Positions 9,078 to 18,543 are shown, numbered from the stretch's first letter. The stretch is 64,000 bases of DNA from JBHJHP01 sp042219825 (GCF_042219825.1 NZ_JBHJHQ010000004.1:558001-622000); one strand, 5' to 3'. Numbers and translations: made by a program. Notes: generated by a model from the letters alone, not told the origin.

Positions 9078-9551
9078 ATGAATATTAAACTGATTACCGT
9101 AGGGAAAACCGATTCTGATCATGTTAAAGTTGGTACGGAGCTTTATATTAAACGGATAAGACGGTATATTAATTTTGATTTTCTGGTAATCCCTGATCTG
9201 AAAAAATCAAAAAAAAGATCGGAAGACGTTCAGAAAGAGCAGGAGGGGAAACTGATTCTAGAAAATTTGCAGGCGGGCGATTTTCTGGTTTTACTGGATG
9301 AACACGGTAAAGAACTCCGATCTGTTGATTTTGCAGAGTTTATTCAGCAGCGTATGAACAGCGGAATAAAACAGCTGGTATTTGTTATTGGAGGGCCTTA
9401 CGGCTTTGGTGAGGAAGTGAAAGAACGTTGCAATTATAAATTATCCCTCTCAAAAATGACCTTTTCGCATCAATTGGTACGTGTTTTGTTTGCGGAACAG
9501 CTTTACAGGGCGTTTTCCATTATTAAAGGTGAACCCTATCATCATGAATAA
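9078..9551 (+). CDS. rlmH: 23S rRNA (pseudouridine1915-N3)-methyltransferase
   Basis: RlmH is a small SPOUT methyltransferase that methylates pseudouridine 1915 of 23S rRNA on assembled 70S ribosomes, using S-adenosylmethionine. The 157-residue length is standard. The knot motifs are visible: LVLLDEHGKELRS, FVIGGPYGFGEEV, and the C-terminal LSKMTFSHQLVRVLFAEQLYRAF...YHHE. Its last 8 bases overlap the start of the next gene, a histidine kinase, so the two are translationally coupled. Confidence 0.96.
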   Translation: MNIKLITVGKTDSDHVKVGTELYIKRIRRYINFDFLVIPDLKKSKKRSEDVQKEQEGKLILENLQAGDFLVLLDEHGKELRSVDFAEFIQQRMNSGIKQLVFVIGGPYGFGEEVKERCNYKLSLSKMTFSHQLVRVLFAEQLYRAFSIIKGEPYHHE

Positions 9552-12500
9552 AGAGAAGCAAAATAAATATTTTATTACACTATTGGTACTGAGCACGGTT
9601 TTTATCATAACCGGACTCTTATCCGAAAATATTTATTTGTCTCCATCCAAAAAATCAGAAGTAAAAAATAAAATTGAATCCCACATTCAGAGTAAACAAG
9701 CTGAGCTCAGAAATCTGTTGAATTCTTACCGGTTGGATCTGGCTTCTGATTCATTTTATGTTGACCACTTTAATACATTACTTCATCAGTCGGAAAAAGA
9801 ATTCTATTTGTTCGGTTTTCAGAACGGAGCAATGTCTTTCTGGAACTCCAATAAGATAATTATAGATACAACTGAAGTTGATCACCTGGCTAACACTGTC
9901 GTCGAATTTCCCAATTCGTATTGTATGTGGGACAGTATAAATGTAGGCACCAAAACGCTGTATGGATTTTATCCCATTGAATTTATCTACCGTATCGAAA
10001 ACAGATTTATAAAGAGTTATTTTCAACCGGAACTGGAAATTCCGGAGCATTCGGTCATATATCTTACTAATCTTGGAAAAACTTCAAGTATCCGTGGAAT
10101 TGATAACCAGATATTGTGTTATCTGGATATTGGTCCGGTTAATACCAGAGCCAATATTTTCAAAATAGTTGGGCTCTTTTCATTTCTTTTGTTTCTGCTC
10201 TTTGTTTGGGGTGCATTCCTGTTACATATTGCCAAAATCAGAAGCAAGTTAAAGAGAAACCTTCTTATTCTGCTATCTTTCGGGATAATCTTTTTGATAG
10301 TGGCGTTTATTGGAGGTTTGGAATATCCTGTTTTGCTGAATTATACAGAATTATTTTCACCTTCTGTTTTTGCAATGCCGGGATTATTTAAAAACCTGGG
10401 ATTGATACTGGTATTTGGGATGCTATGGATCCTGTCGGCGTTGCTTTTTAAGGAAAGGTTTGCATTTGGAAAGTTAACTCATATCAAAAACGTGATATTC
10501 TCCATTTTGATGGGAATTACATTTGTGGAGATTATTCGATTGTATGTGAATGTAATCGAGCACTCGGTTATCAATTTTCAATTGCAGTTGCTTAAGGATG
10601 TAGATATGTATTCTTTACTGGCTTATCTCATCTTTATTTTGATGTTCGGTGGATGGTTCTTAATTGTTGATGCATTTGCTAAATATATCAGTTGTGTTAA
10701 AGATGCAAGAGTATACATTTTTTCATCGTTGGCAATACTTGCCGGATCAACGGTGTTATTTACTTTTATCAGAGATATAAATCTTACGTTGCCAGCTTTG
10801 ATGGCGATTGCAATTGCTGGTGCTTCATATATCATCAGGAGCAGGACTTCCGGTGGTTATAATTTTATGAACCGTTTCGTCATTATTCTATTGTTCAGTA
10901 TCCTGGGGTGGATTATGTTTTGGCAAACGCAGGATGAGACAGACAGGTCTAAGGAAGATACCTTGCTTGGGAATCTTGCTTTCAGTGTTCTCAAAGAGCG
11001 CGATCCAATTACTGAAATTAACCTTATAAATAAAACTGAAGGGATCTTCAATGATTACTATATAAAGCAGATGGTCTCAGGAGAAGATATAAAAGTAGAC
11101 CAGCTTCAGGAGTACCTTCGTAAGTTTTACCTGAATGAGTTTTGGCGTAAATATGATATTCAGGTGGTATTATGCTGGCCCGGAACAGATTTGTATGTGG
11201 GAGAGGATGGCGATAATAATGATTGTTACAACTATTTTTCAGGGATGATTAATGAAATAGGTGAGCAAATTAATGAATCTGATGTATACTATCTTGATAA
11301 TTATAACGGGCGCGTTAATTACTTTGTCTGGATCAAATATAATCAGGGCCAGGATAATGAGGTGTCTTTATTTATCGATCTTGAAACCCGTAGTACTTCA
11401 AAAGGCATAGGATATCCTGAGCTTTTATCGGACAATAATATTGATCTCAGTAACCTGTATGATGACTACAGTTTTGCACGGTATGTTGATGGTAAACTGG
11501 TAAATTATGCCGGAAACTACCAGTATAACACATTAAGCGACTGGGTAAAGAATGATACAGTTCTTCAGGTCTTTAACGGATATATCCACCGGTTCTATAA
11601 AACCGGCAACAATGAGTTATTTGTGCTGTCCAAGCCAGAGCGTTCAACATTCGATACGCTGTTATTCCTTGTTTATCTGTTTTTGTATCTTTTCATTTTG
11701 ACGTATATCGCGATTTTCTTCACAGGTTTATTTAATCAAAGATCCAAAAACAACCGGACACTGGCATACAGGATCAGGCAAAATGTACTCCTGATTTTGC
11801 TCCTGAGTTTTATGCTTGTGGGGGCTACATCCATCTATTTTAACGTACGGCAATATAAAAACAAGCAGCTTGAAGTGTTGCAGGAAAAAAATAAAAGTGT
11901 TCTCGTGGCACTTGATGGTTATCTGGGGCAGGTCAGCTCTCTTAATGATATCGATTTACGTGAGTTTACCTCTTTGTTGCAGAATCTTTCCAATACATTG
12001 TATATCGATATTAATGTATACGATACAGATGGAAGACTGGCTGCTACCTCCCGACCCGAAGTATTTCAGCGTGAAATAATAAGCCGGAGAATAGATCCTG
12101 CATCTTACTATAAGCTTAAATATGATAAACAACCTTTTGTGCTGACCAATGAATCATTGGTTGGCCTCAACTATTTATCAGCTTATCAGCCCATCAGTAA
12201 CTGGGAGAATAACTTTCTGGGTTATGTTAACCTGCCGTATTTTGTAAGTTCCGATGAACTGTCAAATGATGTGAGTGATTTTATTGTGGTTCTGTTGAAT
12301 ATCTATCTTATATTCGTCATTATAGCGGTATTTCTTACAGTATTGTTGACCCGGGAAATAACCAGACCGCTGCTTTTAATCCGTGAAAAACTTGCAGGAT
12401 TCCGCTTGCGTGGAGCAAATGAAAAAATTGATTATCATGGCAGAGACGAAGTGGCCCAACTGGTTGAAGATTATAACCGACTCGTGGATGAACTTGAGAA

Positions 12501-13200
12501 AAGTGCTGAACAGTTAGCCACTTCAGAACGTTCTATGGCCTGGAGGCAGATGGCAAGACAGATTGCTCATGAGATAAAAAATCCGTTAACGCCAATGAAG
12601 TTGAGTATCCAGCATTTGCAAAGGGCAAGAACAGAGGGCGACGAACGGTTTAATGAATTTTTCAAAAAAACAACCAAAACACTGGTTGAACAAATTGATA
12701 ATCTGAGCCGGATTGCTTCAGAGTTTTCTTCGTTCAGTAAAATGCCGGAATCAAAACCGGAAGTAGTTGATATTATCGAGCGGGCCGGTGTGGCAGTGGA
12801 TCTTTTTGTAGATACACCCAACGTTAAAGTATCACTTAAAAACAGCAGTCAAAGTATTCTTGTTTATGCCGACAGGGAGCAATTAAAACAGGTCTTTAAT
12901 AATCTGATTAAGAATGCTATTCAATCTGTACCTCAGGACCGGAAAGGGATTATAACTGTGACTGTTACTGAAGAAAACGGCTTTGCCCGTGTTCAGATAA
13001 CAGATAACGGAAAGGGTATTCCTGAAGACTCCAGGAGTAAACTGTTTGAACCGAATTTTACAACAAAGTCCAGCGGAATGGGACTTGGTCTGGCGATCAC
13101 AAAAAATATTGTGATTAACTCCGGTGGCGATATCTGGTTTGAAACGGTTGAAAATAAAGGAACTACGTTCTTCTTTACTTTGCCACTTTTTAAACGATAA
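9544..13200 (+). CDS. Large multi-pass sensor histidine kinase, NtrY-like
   Basis: From the ATG at 9544, which overlaps the rlmH stop by 8 bp, the protein has 1218 residues. The N-terminal two thirds contain a first membrane helix near residue 12, an extracytoplasmic part, a block of about eight hydrophobic helices (about 200-460), a second soluble part, and two more helices near 710-770. A second sensor region (about 790-910), a helix, a HAMP domain, HisKA and HATPase_c follow. The H-box is MARQIAHEIKNPLTP with the phospho-His at residue 1009. The N-box is QVFNNLIKNAIQS, and the G-boxes are DNGKGIP and GMGLGLAI. The RQIAHEIKNPLTP form is that of NtrY. No response regulator is adjacent, so its partner is elsewhere. 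The double membrane domain is much larger than ordinary NtrY. Confidence 0.88.
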   Translation: MNKEKQNKYFITLLVLSTVFIITGLLSENIYLSPSKKSEVKNKIESHIQSKQAELRNLLNSYRLDLASDSFYVDHFNTLLHQSEKEFYLFGFQNGAMSFWNSNKIIIDTTEVDHLANTVVEFPNSYCMWDSINVGTKTLYGFYPIEFIYRIENRFIKSYFQPELEIPEHSVIYLTNLGKTSSIRGIDNQILCYLDIGPVNTRANIFKIVGLFSFLLFLLFVWGAFLLHIAKIRSKLKRNLLILLSFGIIFLIVAFIGGLEYPVLLNYTELFSPSVFAMPGLFKNLGLILVFGMLWILSALLFKERFAFGKLTHIKNVIFSILMGITFVEIIRLYVNVIEHSVINFQLQLLKDVDMYSLLAYLIFILMFGGWFLIVDAFAKYISCVKDARVYIFSSLAILAGSTVLFTFIRDINLTLPALMAIAIAGASYIIRSRTSGGYNFMNRFVIILLFSILGWIMFWQTQDETDRSKEDTLLGNLAFSVLKERDPITEINLINKTEGIFNDYYIKQMVSGEDIKVDQLQEYLRKFYLNEFWRKYDIQVVLCWPGTDLYVGEDGDNNDCYNYFSGMINEIGEQINESDVYYLDNYNGRVNYFVWIKYNQGQDNEVSLFIDLETRSTSKGIGYPELLSDNNIDLSNLYDDYSFARYVDGKLVNYAGNYQYNTLSDWVKNDTVLQVFNGYIHRFYKTGNNELFVLSKPERSTFDTLLFLVYLFLYLFILTYIAIFFTGLFNQRSKNNRTLAYRIRQNVLLILLLSFMLVGATSIYFNVRQYKNKQLEVLQEKNKSVLVALDGYLGQVSSLNDIDLREFTSLLQNLSNTLYIDINVYDTDGRLAATSRPEVFQREIISRRIDPASYYKLKYDKQPFVLTNESLVGLNYLSAYQPISNWENNFLGYVNLPYFVSSDELSNDVSDFIVVLLNIYLIFVIIAVFLTVLLTREITRPLLLIREKLAGFRLRGANEKIDYHGRDEVAQLVEDYNRLVDELEKSAEQLATSERSMAWRQMARQIAHEIKNPLTPMKLSIQHLQRARTEGDERFNEFFKKTTKTLVEQIDNLSRIASEFSSFSKMPESKPEVVDIIERAGVAVDLFVDTPNVKVSLKNSSQSILVYADREQLKQVFNNLIKNAIQSVPQDRKGIITVTVTEENGFARVQITDNGKGIPEDSRSKLFEPNFTTKSSGMGLGLAITKNIVINSGGDIWFETVENKGTTFFFTLPLFKR

Positions 13201-13202
13201 TC

Positions 13203-13991
13203 ATGGTTACAATTACTGTATTAAATGACAATACTCCGGGAAGAGGTATGCTTTCTGAACACGGATTGTCTTTTCACATTCAAACCGATGACAGAAAAAT
13301 ACTATTGGATGCCGGTCCGGGTGACGTATTTAAGAAAAATGCAGATAAACTTGGAATAGATTTGTACGATATTGATGCTGTTGTATTGAGCCATGGCCAC
13401 TGGGATCATGGCAATGGGTTTAAATACTTGCCAAGTCTGCCACTTTATGCGCATCCTGCGGTGTTTAAAAAAAGATATCATAAAGAAAGGAATGAAGACT
13501 ATGTTGGTCTGGATTTTAACAGGGCGGATTTTGAGGAGCGGTTTGATCTGCATATTACCGATAAACCGTTTCAGCTTGGCAGGAATATATGGTTCCTTGG
13601 TGAAATTCCCAGGCTGAATAAATTTGAATCAAAATCAACAGCTTTTATTGATGAGGCCGGAACTGAGGATTATATTCCTGACGATACCGGGGTAGCAGTA
13701 AGAACAAAAGGCGGACTGATCGTTATTTCTGGATGTGCTCATGCCGGAATAGTTAATACGATTAATCATGCCCAAAAGGTTACAGGTATTGAAAAAGTCA
13801 GGGCTGTTATGGGAGGATTCCATCTTAAAAAGGCAGATGAAGTTACACGTCAGACAATAAGAGAGATAAAGCAGTTGGATATTAAAGAAGTTTATCCGTC
13901 GCATTGCACTGATCTGCCCGCTTTGGCAATGTTTTTTAACACTTTTGGTATGAACCAGGTTAGAACGGGCGACGTTTTAACTTTTGAATAA
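13203..13991 (+). CDS. MBL-fold metallo-hydrolase (MJ0296-like, dihydropterin synthase-like family)
   Basis: The 262-residue cytoplasmic protein has the metallo-beta-lactamase metal motif SHGHWDH (His64, His66, Asp68, His69), a later GCAHAGIVNT carrying another metal His, and MGGFHL plus YPSHC near the end. This layout fits the MBL branch often annotated as 7,8-dihydropterin-6-methyl-4-(beta-D-ribofuranosyl)aminobenzene-5'-phosphate synthase-like. The real substrate is unknown in bacteria. It starts 2 bp after the histidine kinase stop and 11 bp before the DJ-1 gene, within one transcription unit. Confidence 0.85.
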   Translation: MVTITVLNDNTPGRGMLSEHGLSFHIQTDDRKILLDAGPGDVFKKNADKLGIDLYDIDAVVLSHGHWDHGNGFKYLPSLPLYAHPAVFKKRYHKERNEDYVGLDFNRADFEERFDLHITDKPFQLGRNIWFLGEIPRLNKFESKSTAFIDEAGTEDYIPDDTGVAVRTKGGLIVISGCAHAGIVNTINHAQKVTGIEKVRAVMGGFHLKKADEVTRQTIREIKQLDIKEVYPSHCTDLPALAMFFNTFGMNQVRTGDVLTFE

Positions 13992-14002
13992 AACACAAAA
14001 CT

Positions 14003-14545
14003 ATGGTATATGTACATTTCGCAGAAGGGTTCGAGGAAATTGAGGCAGTGTCTATTGTAGATGTACTTCGGAGAGCAGGAATACCGGTTAAAATGATATC
14101 GGTTACAGGCGATAAACTTGTTGCCGGAAATCACAGTATACCTGTCATGACGGATGTATTATTTGAAAATGCGGATTATTCTGAAGCAGATATGCTTGTA
14201 TTGCCCGGAGGACTACCCGGTGCACATAATTTAAGAGCACACAAAGGATTGGAATCAAAGCTTTTGCAGTATAAAAAAGAAGGCAAATGGATAGGTGCAG
14301 TATGTGCTGCGCCTTATGTACTTGGAGATTTGGGAATTCTTGAAGGCGAAAAAGCAACCTGTTATCCCGGATTTGAAGATCATCTGGATGGAGCTGTTAA
14401 AGTTATTGAACCTGCTTTGATTTCAGGTAAAGTAGTTACCGGAAGAGGACCTGGCGTGGCAATAAAATTCGCTTTGAAAATAGTAGAAGCGTTAAAAGGA
14501 GTGGATATTGCAAATGAGGTAGCTCATAAGATGTTAGTTGATTAA
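14003..14545 (+). CDS. DJ-1/PfpI family protein (YajL/DJ-1 type)
   Basis: DJ-1 family proteins are small cytosolic proteins linked to protection from reactive carbonyls and oxidative stress. Here FAEGFEEIEAVSIVDVLRRAG carries the conserved Glu, and GAVCAAP holds the nucleophile Cys101 at the nucleophile elbow. VLPGGLPGA and VVTGRGPGVAI are also typical of the DJ-1 clade rather than the protease-like PfpI clade. Length (180) is normal. It sits between the MBL-fold gene and ruvX in the same direction. Confidence 0.9.
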   Translation: MVYVHFAEGFEEIEAVSIVDVLRRAGIPVKMISVTGDKLVAGNHSIPVMTDVLFENADYSEADMLVLPGGLPGAHNLRAHKGLESKLLQYKKEGKWIGAVCAAPYVLGDLGILEGEKATCYPGFEDHLDGAVKVIEPALISGKVVTGRGPGVAIKFALKIVEALKGVDIANEVAHKMLVD

Positions 14546-14559
14546 CGATTATATTCGGT

Positions 14560-14567
14560 TATATTTG
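14560..14567 (+). promoter_or_regulatory. Bacteroidetes promoter before ruvX (TTG-N19-TATATTTG)
   Basis: TATATTTG is a full match to the -7 consensus, and a TTG at 14538-14540 lies 19 bp upstream, the expected -33 spacing. Transcription would start near 14574, leaving a very short leader before the ruvX ATG at 14579. This would give ruvX-def their own promoter inside the longer run. Confidence 0.55.
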
Positions 14568-14578
14568 CAAGAAATTTT

Positions 14579-14992
14579 ATGGGCAGAATAGTAGCAATTG
14601 ATTACGGTAAAAAAAGGGTAGGTCTTGCAGTGACAGATCCGCTTAAACTGTTTGCCCAGGGACTAACAACAGTCAGTAGTGATCAGATTTATATATTTCT
14701 AAAATCTTATGCGGAAAAAGAGAAGATAGAAGCATTTGTTGTGGGATGGCCAATGAATCTGGATAATACACCGGCTGAATCAATGCAGTATGTGGAGCCA
14801 TTTGTTAATGGTTTAAAAAAGCGGTTTAAAACAATTCCTGTTGATCTGGTGGATGAGCGCTTTACTTCGGTTTTGGCTCAAAAAGCCATGTTGATGGGAG
14901 GACTTAAAAAGAAACAGAGACAAAATAAAGCACTGGTGGACGAAATCAGTGCACAAATTATATTACAATCCTGGTTGGATTCAAAAAGGTAA
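14579..14992 (+). CDS. ruvX: Putative pre-16S rRNA nuclease / Holliday junction resolvase-like protein RuvX (YqgF)
   Basis: YqgF/RuvX has an RNase H-like fold and is linked to 16S rRNA 5'-end maturation. The N-terminal IVAIDYGKKRVGLAVTD contains the first catalytic Asp, VVGWPMNLD follows, and VDERFTSVLA carries the second acidic site. QNKALVDEISAQIILQSWL is the C-terminal helix. The 137-residue length is standard. It is followed by def after 5 bp. Confidence 0.94.
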   Translation: MGRIVAIDYGKKRVGLAVTDPLKLFAQGLTTVSSDQIYIFLKSYAEKEKIEAFVVGWPMNLDNTPAESMQYVEPFVNGLKKRFKTIPVDLVDERFTSVLAQKAMLMGGLKKKQRQNKALVDEISAQIILQSWLDSKR

Positions 14993-14997
14993 ATGAA

Positions 14998-15549
14998 ATG
15001 ATACTTCCTGTAGTCGTATACGGACACCCTGTATTAAGGAAAGTTGGTGAAGATATTACACCTGACTATCCTCATTTGAATGAATTGATAGAAAACATGT
15101 TTCAAACCATGCATAATGCTGACGGTATAGGTTTGGCCGCTCCTCAGGTAGGTTTGTCGATTCGTATGTTTGTCATTGATCTTTCCATCATGGGAAATGA
15201 AAATCCGGAATTTGCAACGTTTAAAAAAGCATTTATTAACGCTCAAATTGTGGAAAAAACCGGAGACGATGAATTTGAGGAAGAAGGATGTCTTAGTATT
15301 CCGAATATAAGAGAACGTGTATTAAGAAAAAACAGGGTAAGAATAAAATACCTTGATGAGAATTTTGAAGCACATGATGAAGTATATGAAGGTTGGATTG
15401 CACGCGTAATTCAACATGAATATGATCATATTGATGGCCGCTTGTTTGTGGATTTAATATCTCCATTAAGACGCAGACTGATTAAAAATAAGTTGATTGC
15501 CATCTCAAAGGGCAAAATATCAGCTGGTTATAAGACTAAGATTGCCTGA
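14998..15549 (+). CDS. def: Peptide deformylase
   Basis: Peptide deformylase removes the formyl group from nascent N-terminal methionine. All three motifs are present: GIGLAAPQVG, EEGCLS (metal Cys98) and QHEYDH (His140 and His144 with catalytic Glu141). At 183 residues it is complete. The ruvX-def order with 5 bp spacing indicates co-transcription. Nothing unusual is seen. Confidence 0.97.
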   Translation: MILPVVVYGHPVLRKVGEDITPDYPHLNELIENMFQTMHNADGIGLAAPQVGLSIRMFVIDLSIMGNENPEFATFKKAFINAQIVEKTGDDEFEEEGCLSIPNIRERVLRKNRVRIKYLDENFEAHDEVYEGWIARVIQHEYDHIDGRLFVDLISPLRRRLIKNKLIAISKGKISAGYKTKIA

Positions 15550-15660
15550 TATTAACATTTTGTCAGCATGGGTAATTTCCCAACTTTTCTTAAGTAAGGC
15601 CTTTCTTAATTGTTTTAATTGATGCAATTTGTCTAAATTGGTGACTCTGTTTGAGTGACC

Positions 15661-18543
15661 ATGATCAGACGAATTGTAACAATAATCATGTTTTCAGCAT
15701 GGATTGTGTCCGTGCTTCGCGCCCAGGTGTTTTCAGGGCGTGAGACGGTGTTGTTCGATTTTGACTGGAAATTCACCAAAGGTTCCATTGCCGGAGCTGC
15801 TCAATCTGATTTTAACGATAAAAAATGGCGGGATGTTAACCTTCCGCACGATTGGAGTATAGAAGATTTACCTGTTGTTGCGGATGAAAATGATAAGGTG
15901 ATTAATTTATCTACAGGTCGTTGGAAGTTTATTCGTGGCGATAACATGGAGTATAAAGAGTATGGCGTTTTTGAAGGAAACTGGGATTTGGTACTGGTTC
16001 CCGCTGACTGGATGACATATCCATTGCCGGAAGCTGATCCGCACTGGGGATGGTACCGCCGTTCAATATCTTTGGGTGAAGAAGATCGTGGTAAAAATAT
16101 TTCGGTTCAACTTGGTAAAATAGGTGATGCCGATGAACTCTATTTCAATGGTAAACTGGTTGGCTCAAGCGGACAAATGCCACCAGCATTTATTTCTGCA
16201 AAGAATGAAGAACGGGTTTATATGATTCCTCCGTCTGCAATGAATTATAACGGCAGAAATGTATTGGCTTTACGTGTCTACCGGGAAAGTGGTGAAGGAG
16301 GAATATATAAAGATAAACCGATTCGTAAAATCAGTGGTCCCTACGATTCTTACAGCGAGGGTGGTCCTGAGACCGGATACACGATTGGAGGCACTGGCTG
16401 GTACCGTAAAATATTTCGGGTCAGCGAAAATGATATAAACAGGGCATTCCGGTTAAAATTCGATGGCGTTTATAAAGATGCCGAGGTCTGGATAAATGGT
16501 CACAAAATGGGCATTCATAACAACGGTTATACGCCATTTGAATACGATGTAACAGAATATATCAGACCGGGAGAAGATAACGTGCTGGCCGTTAAAGTAA
16601 GTAATACCGGTAAAAACAGTCGCTGGTATTCCGGCTCCGGTATATACAGACATTTATGGCTGATTAAGAGTGAAAGGGTCTTTCACGATGACCGGTATTG
16701 CAGGATTGATTATCCGAAAGTTGATACGGCATCTTCTGCCATAAATTTTGTTGCGGGGGTAAAGAATATTACCTCAGATACCATTTTGCTCCGATGGCTG
16801 GTTCAGATAGAGGATGCAAATGGGGAGGAGGTACACGTTCAGGAAAAAATGATCAATGTATTTGCTGGTGGACCTCATGAATTTAATATGAGGATGAACA
16901 TTGACCATGCAAAACTCTGGAGTCCGGATCACCCCAATTTGTATACCTTACGTTCTTCGTTATTTTCAGGTTTGAAACCAATGGATGGGCATATCATTAC
17001 ATTTGGATTGAGAACCATAGATATTTCTCCGGATAAAGGATTGAGAATTAACGGTGAATCAATTGTATTAAAAGGTGGAAACTTGCAGCCTGATAATGGC
17101 GCGCTTGGATCAAAATCATTTGATGCTGCCGAATTCAGGAAAATAAAATTGCTAAAAGATGCAGGTTATAATGCAGTGAGGATTGTTCATGCACCACCTT
17201 CGTCAGGATTGCTGGATGCCTGCGATCAACTGGGAATGATGGTGGTTGAGGAAACCTTTGACGTATGGCGTGTGGCACGGTTGCCGCAGGATTATCATAT
17301 GTATTTTGATGATAACTGGAAAGACGATCTGACATCGGTTATTTTACGTGACAGAAATCATCCGTCTGTTATTATGTGGAGCATTGGCGATGATGTGCCT
17401 GAGCGGTTTGATCCGGGTGTAGAGGATATGGCAAAAATGTTATCAGATCAGATAAAAAAATATGATAATACCCGACCTGTGACTGCGGGAATCAGCAAGG
17501 GAAAAGTTGAATGGAAAAGGGCTGACAACTTTTTTAGCACGATGGATGTTGCCGGTTATAATTATGAAATAGAAAGCTATGCGGCAGATCATAAACGTGT
17601 ACCTGCAAGAGTAATATGGAATTCATCATCTTATCCGTATGAGGCATGGAATTATTGGGAAAGTGTTCTAAAATATCCTTATGTCGTTGGTGATTTCGTC
17701 TGGTCGGCATTTGATTATTTAGGAGATGTTGGGTTAGGGCAATACAGCAGACAGAATGAACCGGAAATATTATATCCATGGACTACGGCATATTGCGGGG
17801 ACTTCGATATTACAGGTAATAAAAGACCTCAGGCAGAGTATCGTTCAACGCTTTGGAGTTCCAGACCGGAAGTTCATTTGTTTGTAAGAAATCCCAAACC
17901 ATTGTTTGGAGAACGCAGTAAAATAGCATGGGGCTGGGATGATGTTAGTCCGGTGTGGACCTGGAACGGATATGAATCGTTGTTTTTCGAAGCTGTGGTT
18001 TATACAAATTGCAGCGAAGTAAAACTTTTCAGTAACGGTAAGGAAGTGGCAGGAAAAGAAGTGACCCCGGCGATGAAAAATACGGTTACTTTTTTAGTGA
18101 AGTATGAACCCGGAACATTGGTTGCTGCCGGGATCAATAACCAAAAAACTGAAGTAACATCGACTCTGAAAACTGCAGGATTTCCCTCTGTTATTGTATT
18201 AAAACCTTCAAAAAGCGAAATGTTGGCAGACGGGCAGGATTTGGTATTTGTAGATGTTGAAATTCACGATGATAAAGGTGCTCTGAATCCAAATTACAGA
18301 ATCCCTTTAAATTTTCAGGTGGATGGACCCGGAGAAATTGTGGGAATTGGTAATGGAAATCCGCAGAACACAGAAAGTTTTCAGGGACCAGTAAAATCCA
18401 CATACAATGGCAAATGTCAGGTTATTATCCGATCCAGGCGAGAAGCCGGAATCATTCATTTACGTGTTGCCGATATCGGAAAACTGATTCCGGGAGACCT
18501 GACCATTAAATCTGAAAGTACCCGAAGATCGTTTTTATGGTAG
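15661..18543 (+). CDS. Glycoside hydrolase family 2 protein with both catalytic glutamates apparently lost
   Basis: From the ATG at 15661 the protein has 960 residues and a signal peptide ending at VLRAQ. It has the GH2 order: sugar-binding jelly roll, Ig-like domain, TIM barrel, C-terminal beta domains. Canonical members of this branch read WSIGNEIPER for the acid/base and TESYP for the nucleophile. Here the equivalents are WSIGDDVPER (Asp578, codon 17392) and SSSYPYEAW (Ser656, codon 17626). Surrounding motifs (RDRNHPS, DFVWSAFDYLG) are intact, so this is a recognisable fold with altered active-site residues. A second jelly-roll-like segment of about 165 residues (nt 15876-16380) is inserted between HDWSIEDLP and GGTGWYRK. 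A GTG six bases upstream is an alternative start. It may be a binding protein rather than a beta-galactosidase. Confidence 0.85.
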   Translation: MIRRIVTIIMFSAWIVSVLRAQVFSGRETVLFDFDWKFTKGSIAGAAQSDFNDKKWRDVNLPHDWSIEDLPVVADENDKVINLSTGRWKFIRGDNMEYKEYGVFEGNWDLVLVPADWMTYPLPEADPHWGWYRRSISLGEEDRGKNISVQLGKIGDADELYFNGKLVGSSGQMPPAFISAKNEERVYMIPPSAMNYNGRNVLALRVYRESGEGGIYKDKPIRKISGPYDSYSEGGPETGYTIGGTGWYRKIFRVSENDINRAFRLKFDGVYKDAEVWINGHKMGIHNNGYTPFEYDVTEYIRPGEDNVLAVKVSNTGKNSRWYSGSGIYRHLWLIKSERVFHDDRYCRIDYPKVDTASSAINFVAGVKNITSDTILLRWLVQIEDANGEEVHVQEKMINVFAGGPHEFNMRMNIDHAKLWSPDHPNLYTLRSSLFSGLKPMDGHIITFGLRTIDISPDKGLRINGESIVLKGGNLQPDNGALGSKSFDAAEFRKIKLLKDAGYNAVRIVHAPPSSGLLDACDQLGMMVVEETFDVWRVARLPQDYHMYFDDNWKDDLTSVILRDRNHPSVIMWSIGDDVPERFDPGVEDMAKMLSDQIKKYDNTRPVTAGISKGKVEWKRADNFFSTMDVAGYNYEIESYAADHKRVPARVIWNSSSYPYEAWNYWESVLKYPYVVGDFVWSAFDYLGDVGLGQYSRQNEPEILYPWTTAYCGDFDITGNKRPQAEYRSTLWSSRPEVHLFVRNPKPLFGERSKIAWGWDDVSPVWTWNGYESLFFEAVVYTNCSEVKLFSNGKEVAGKEVTPAMKNTVTFLVKYEPGTLVAAGINNQKTEVTSTLKTAGFPSVIVLKPSKSEMLADGQDLVFVDVEIHDDKGALNPNYRIPLNFQVDGPGEIVGIGNGNPQNTESFQGPVKSTYNGKCQVIIRSRREAGIIHLRVADIGKLIPGDLTIKSESTRRSFLW

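Noticed and set aside
9481..9543. Upstream GTG start for the large histidine kinase
   Set aside because: It would lie deep inside rlmH; the ATG at 9544 gives an ordinary coupled overlap and begins directly before the first membrane helix.
15589..15619. CTTAAG/CTTAAT/TTTAAT hexamers upstream of the GH2 gene as a further PmrA-like array
   Set aside because: The spacings are 16 and 9 bp, not 11, so they do not share the operator geometry.
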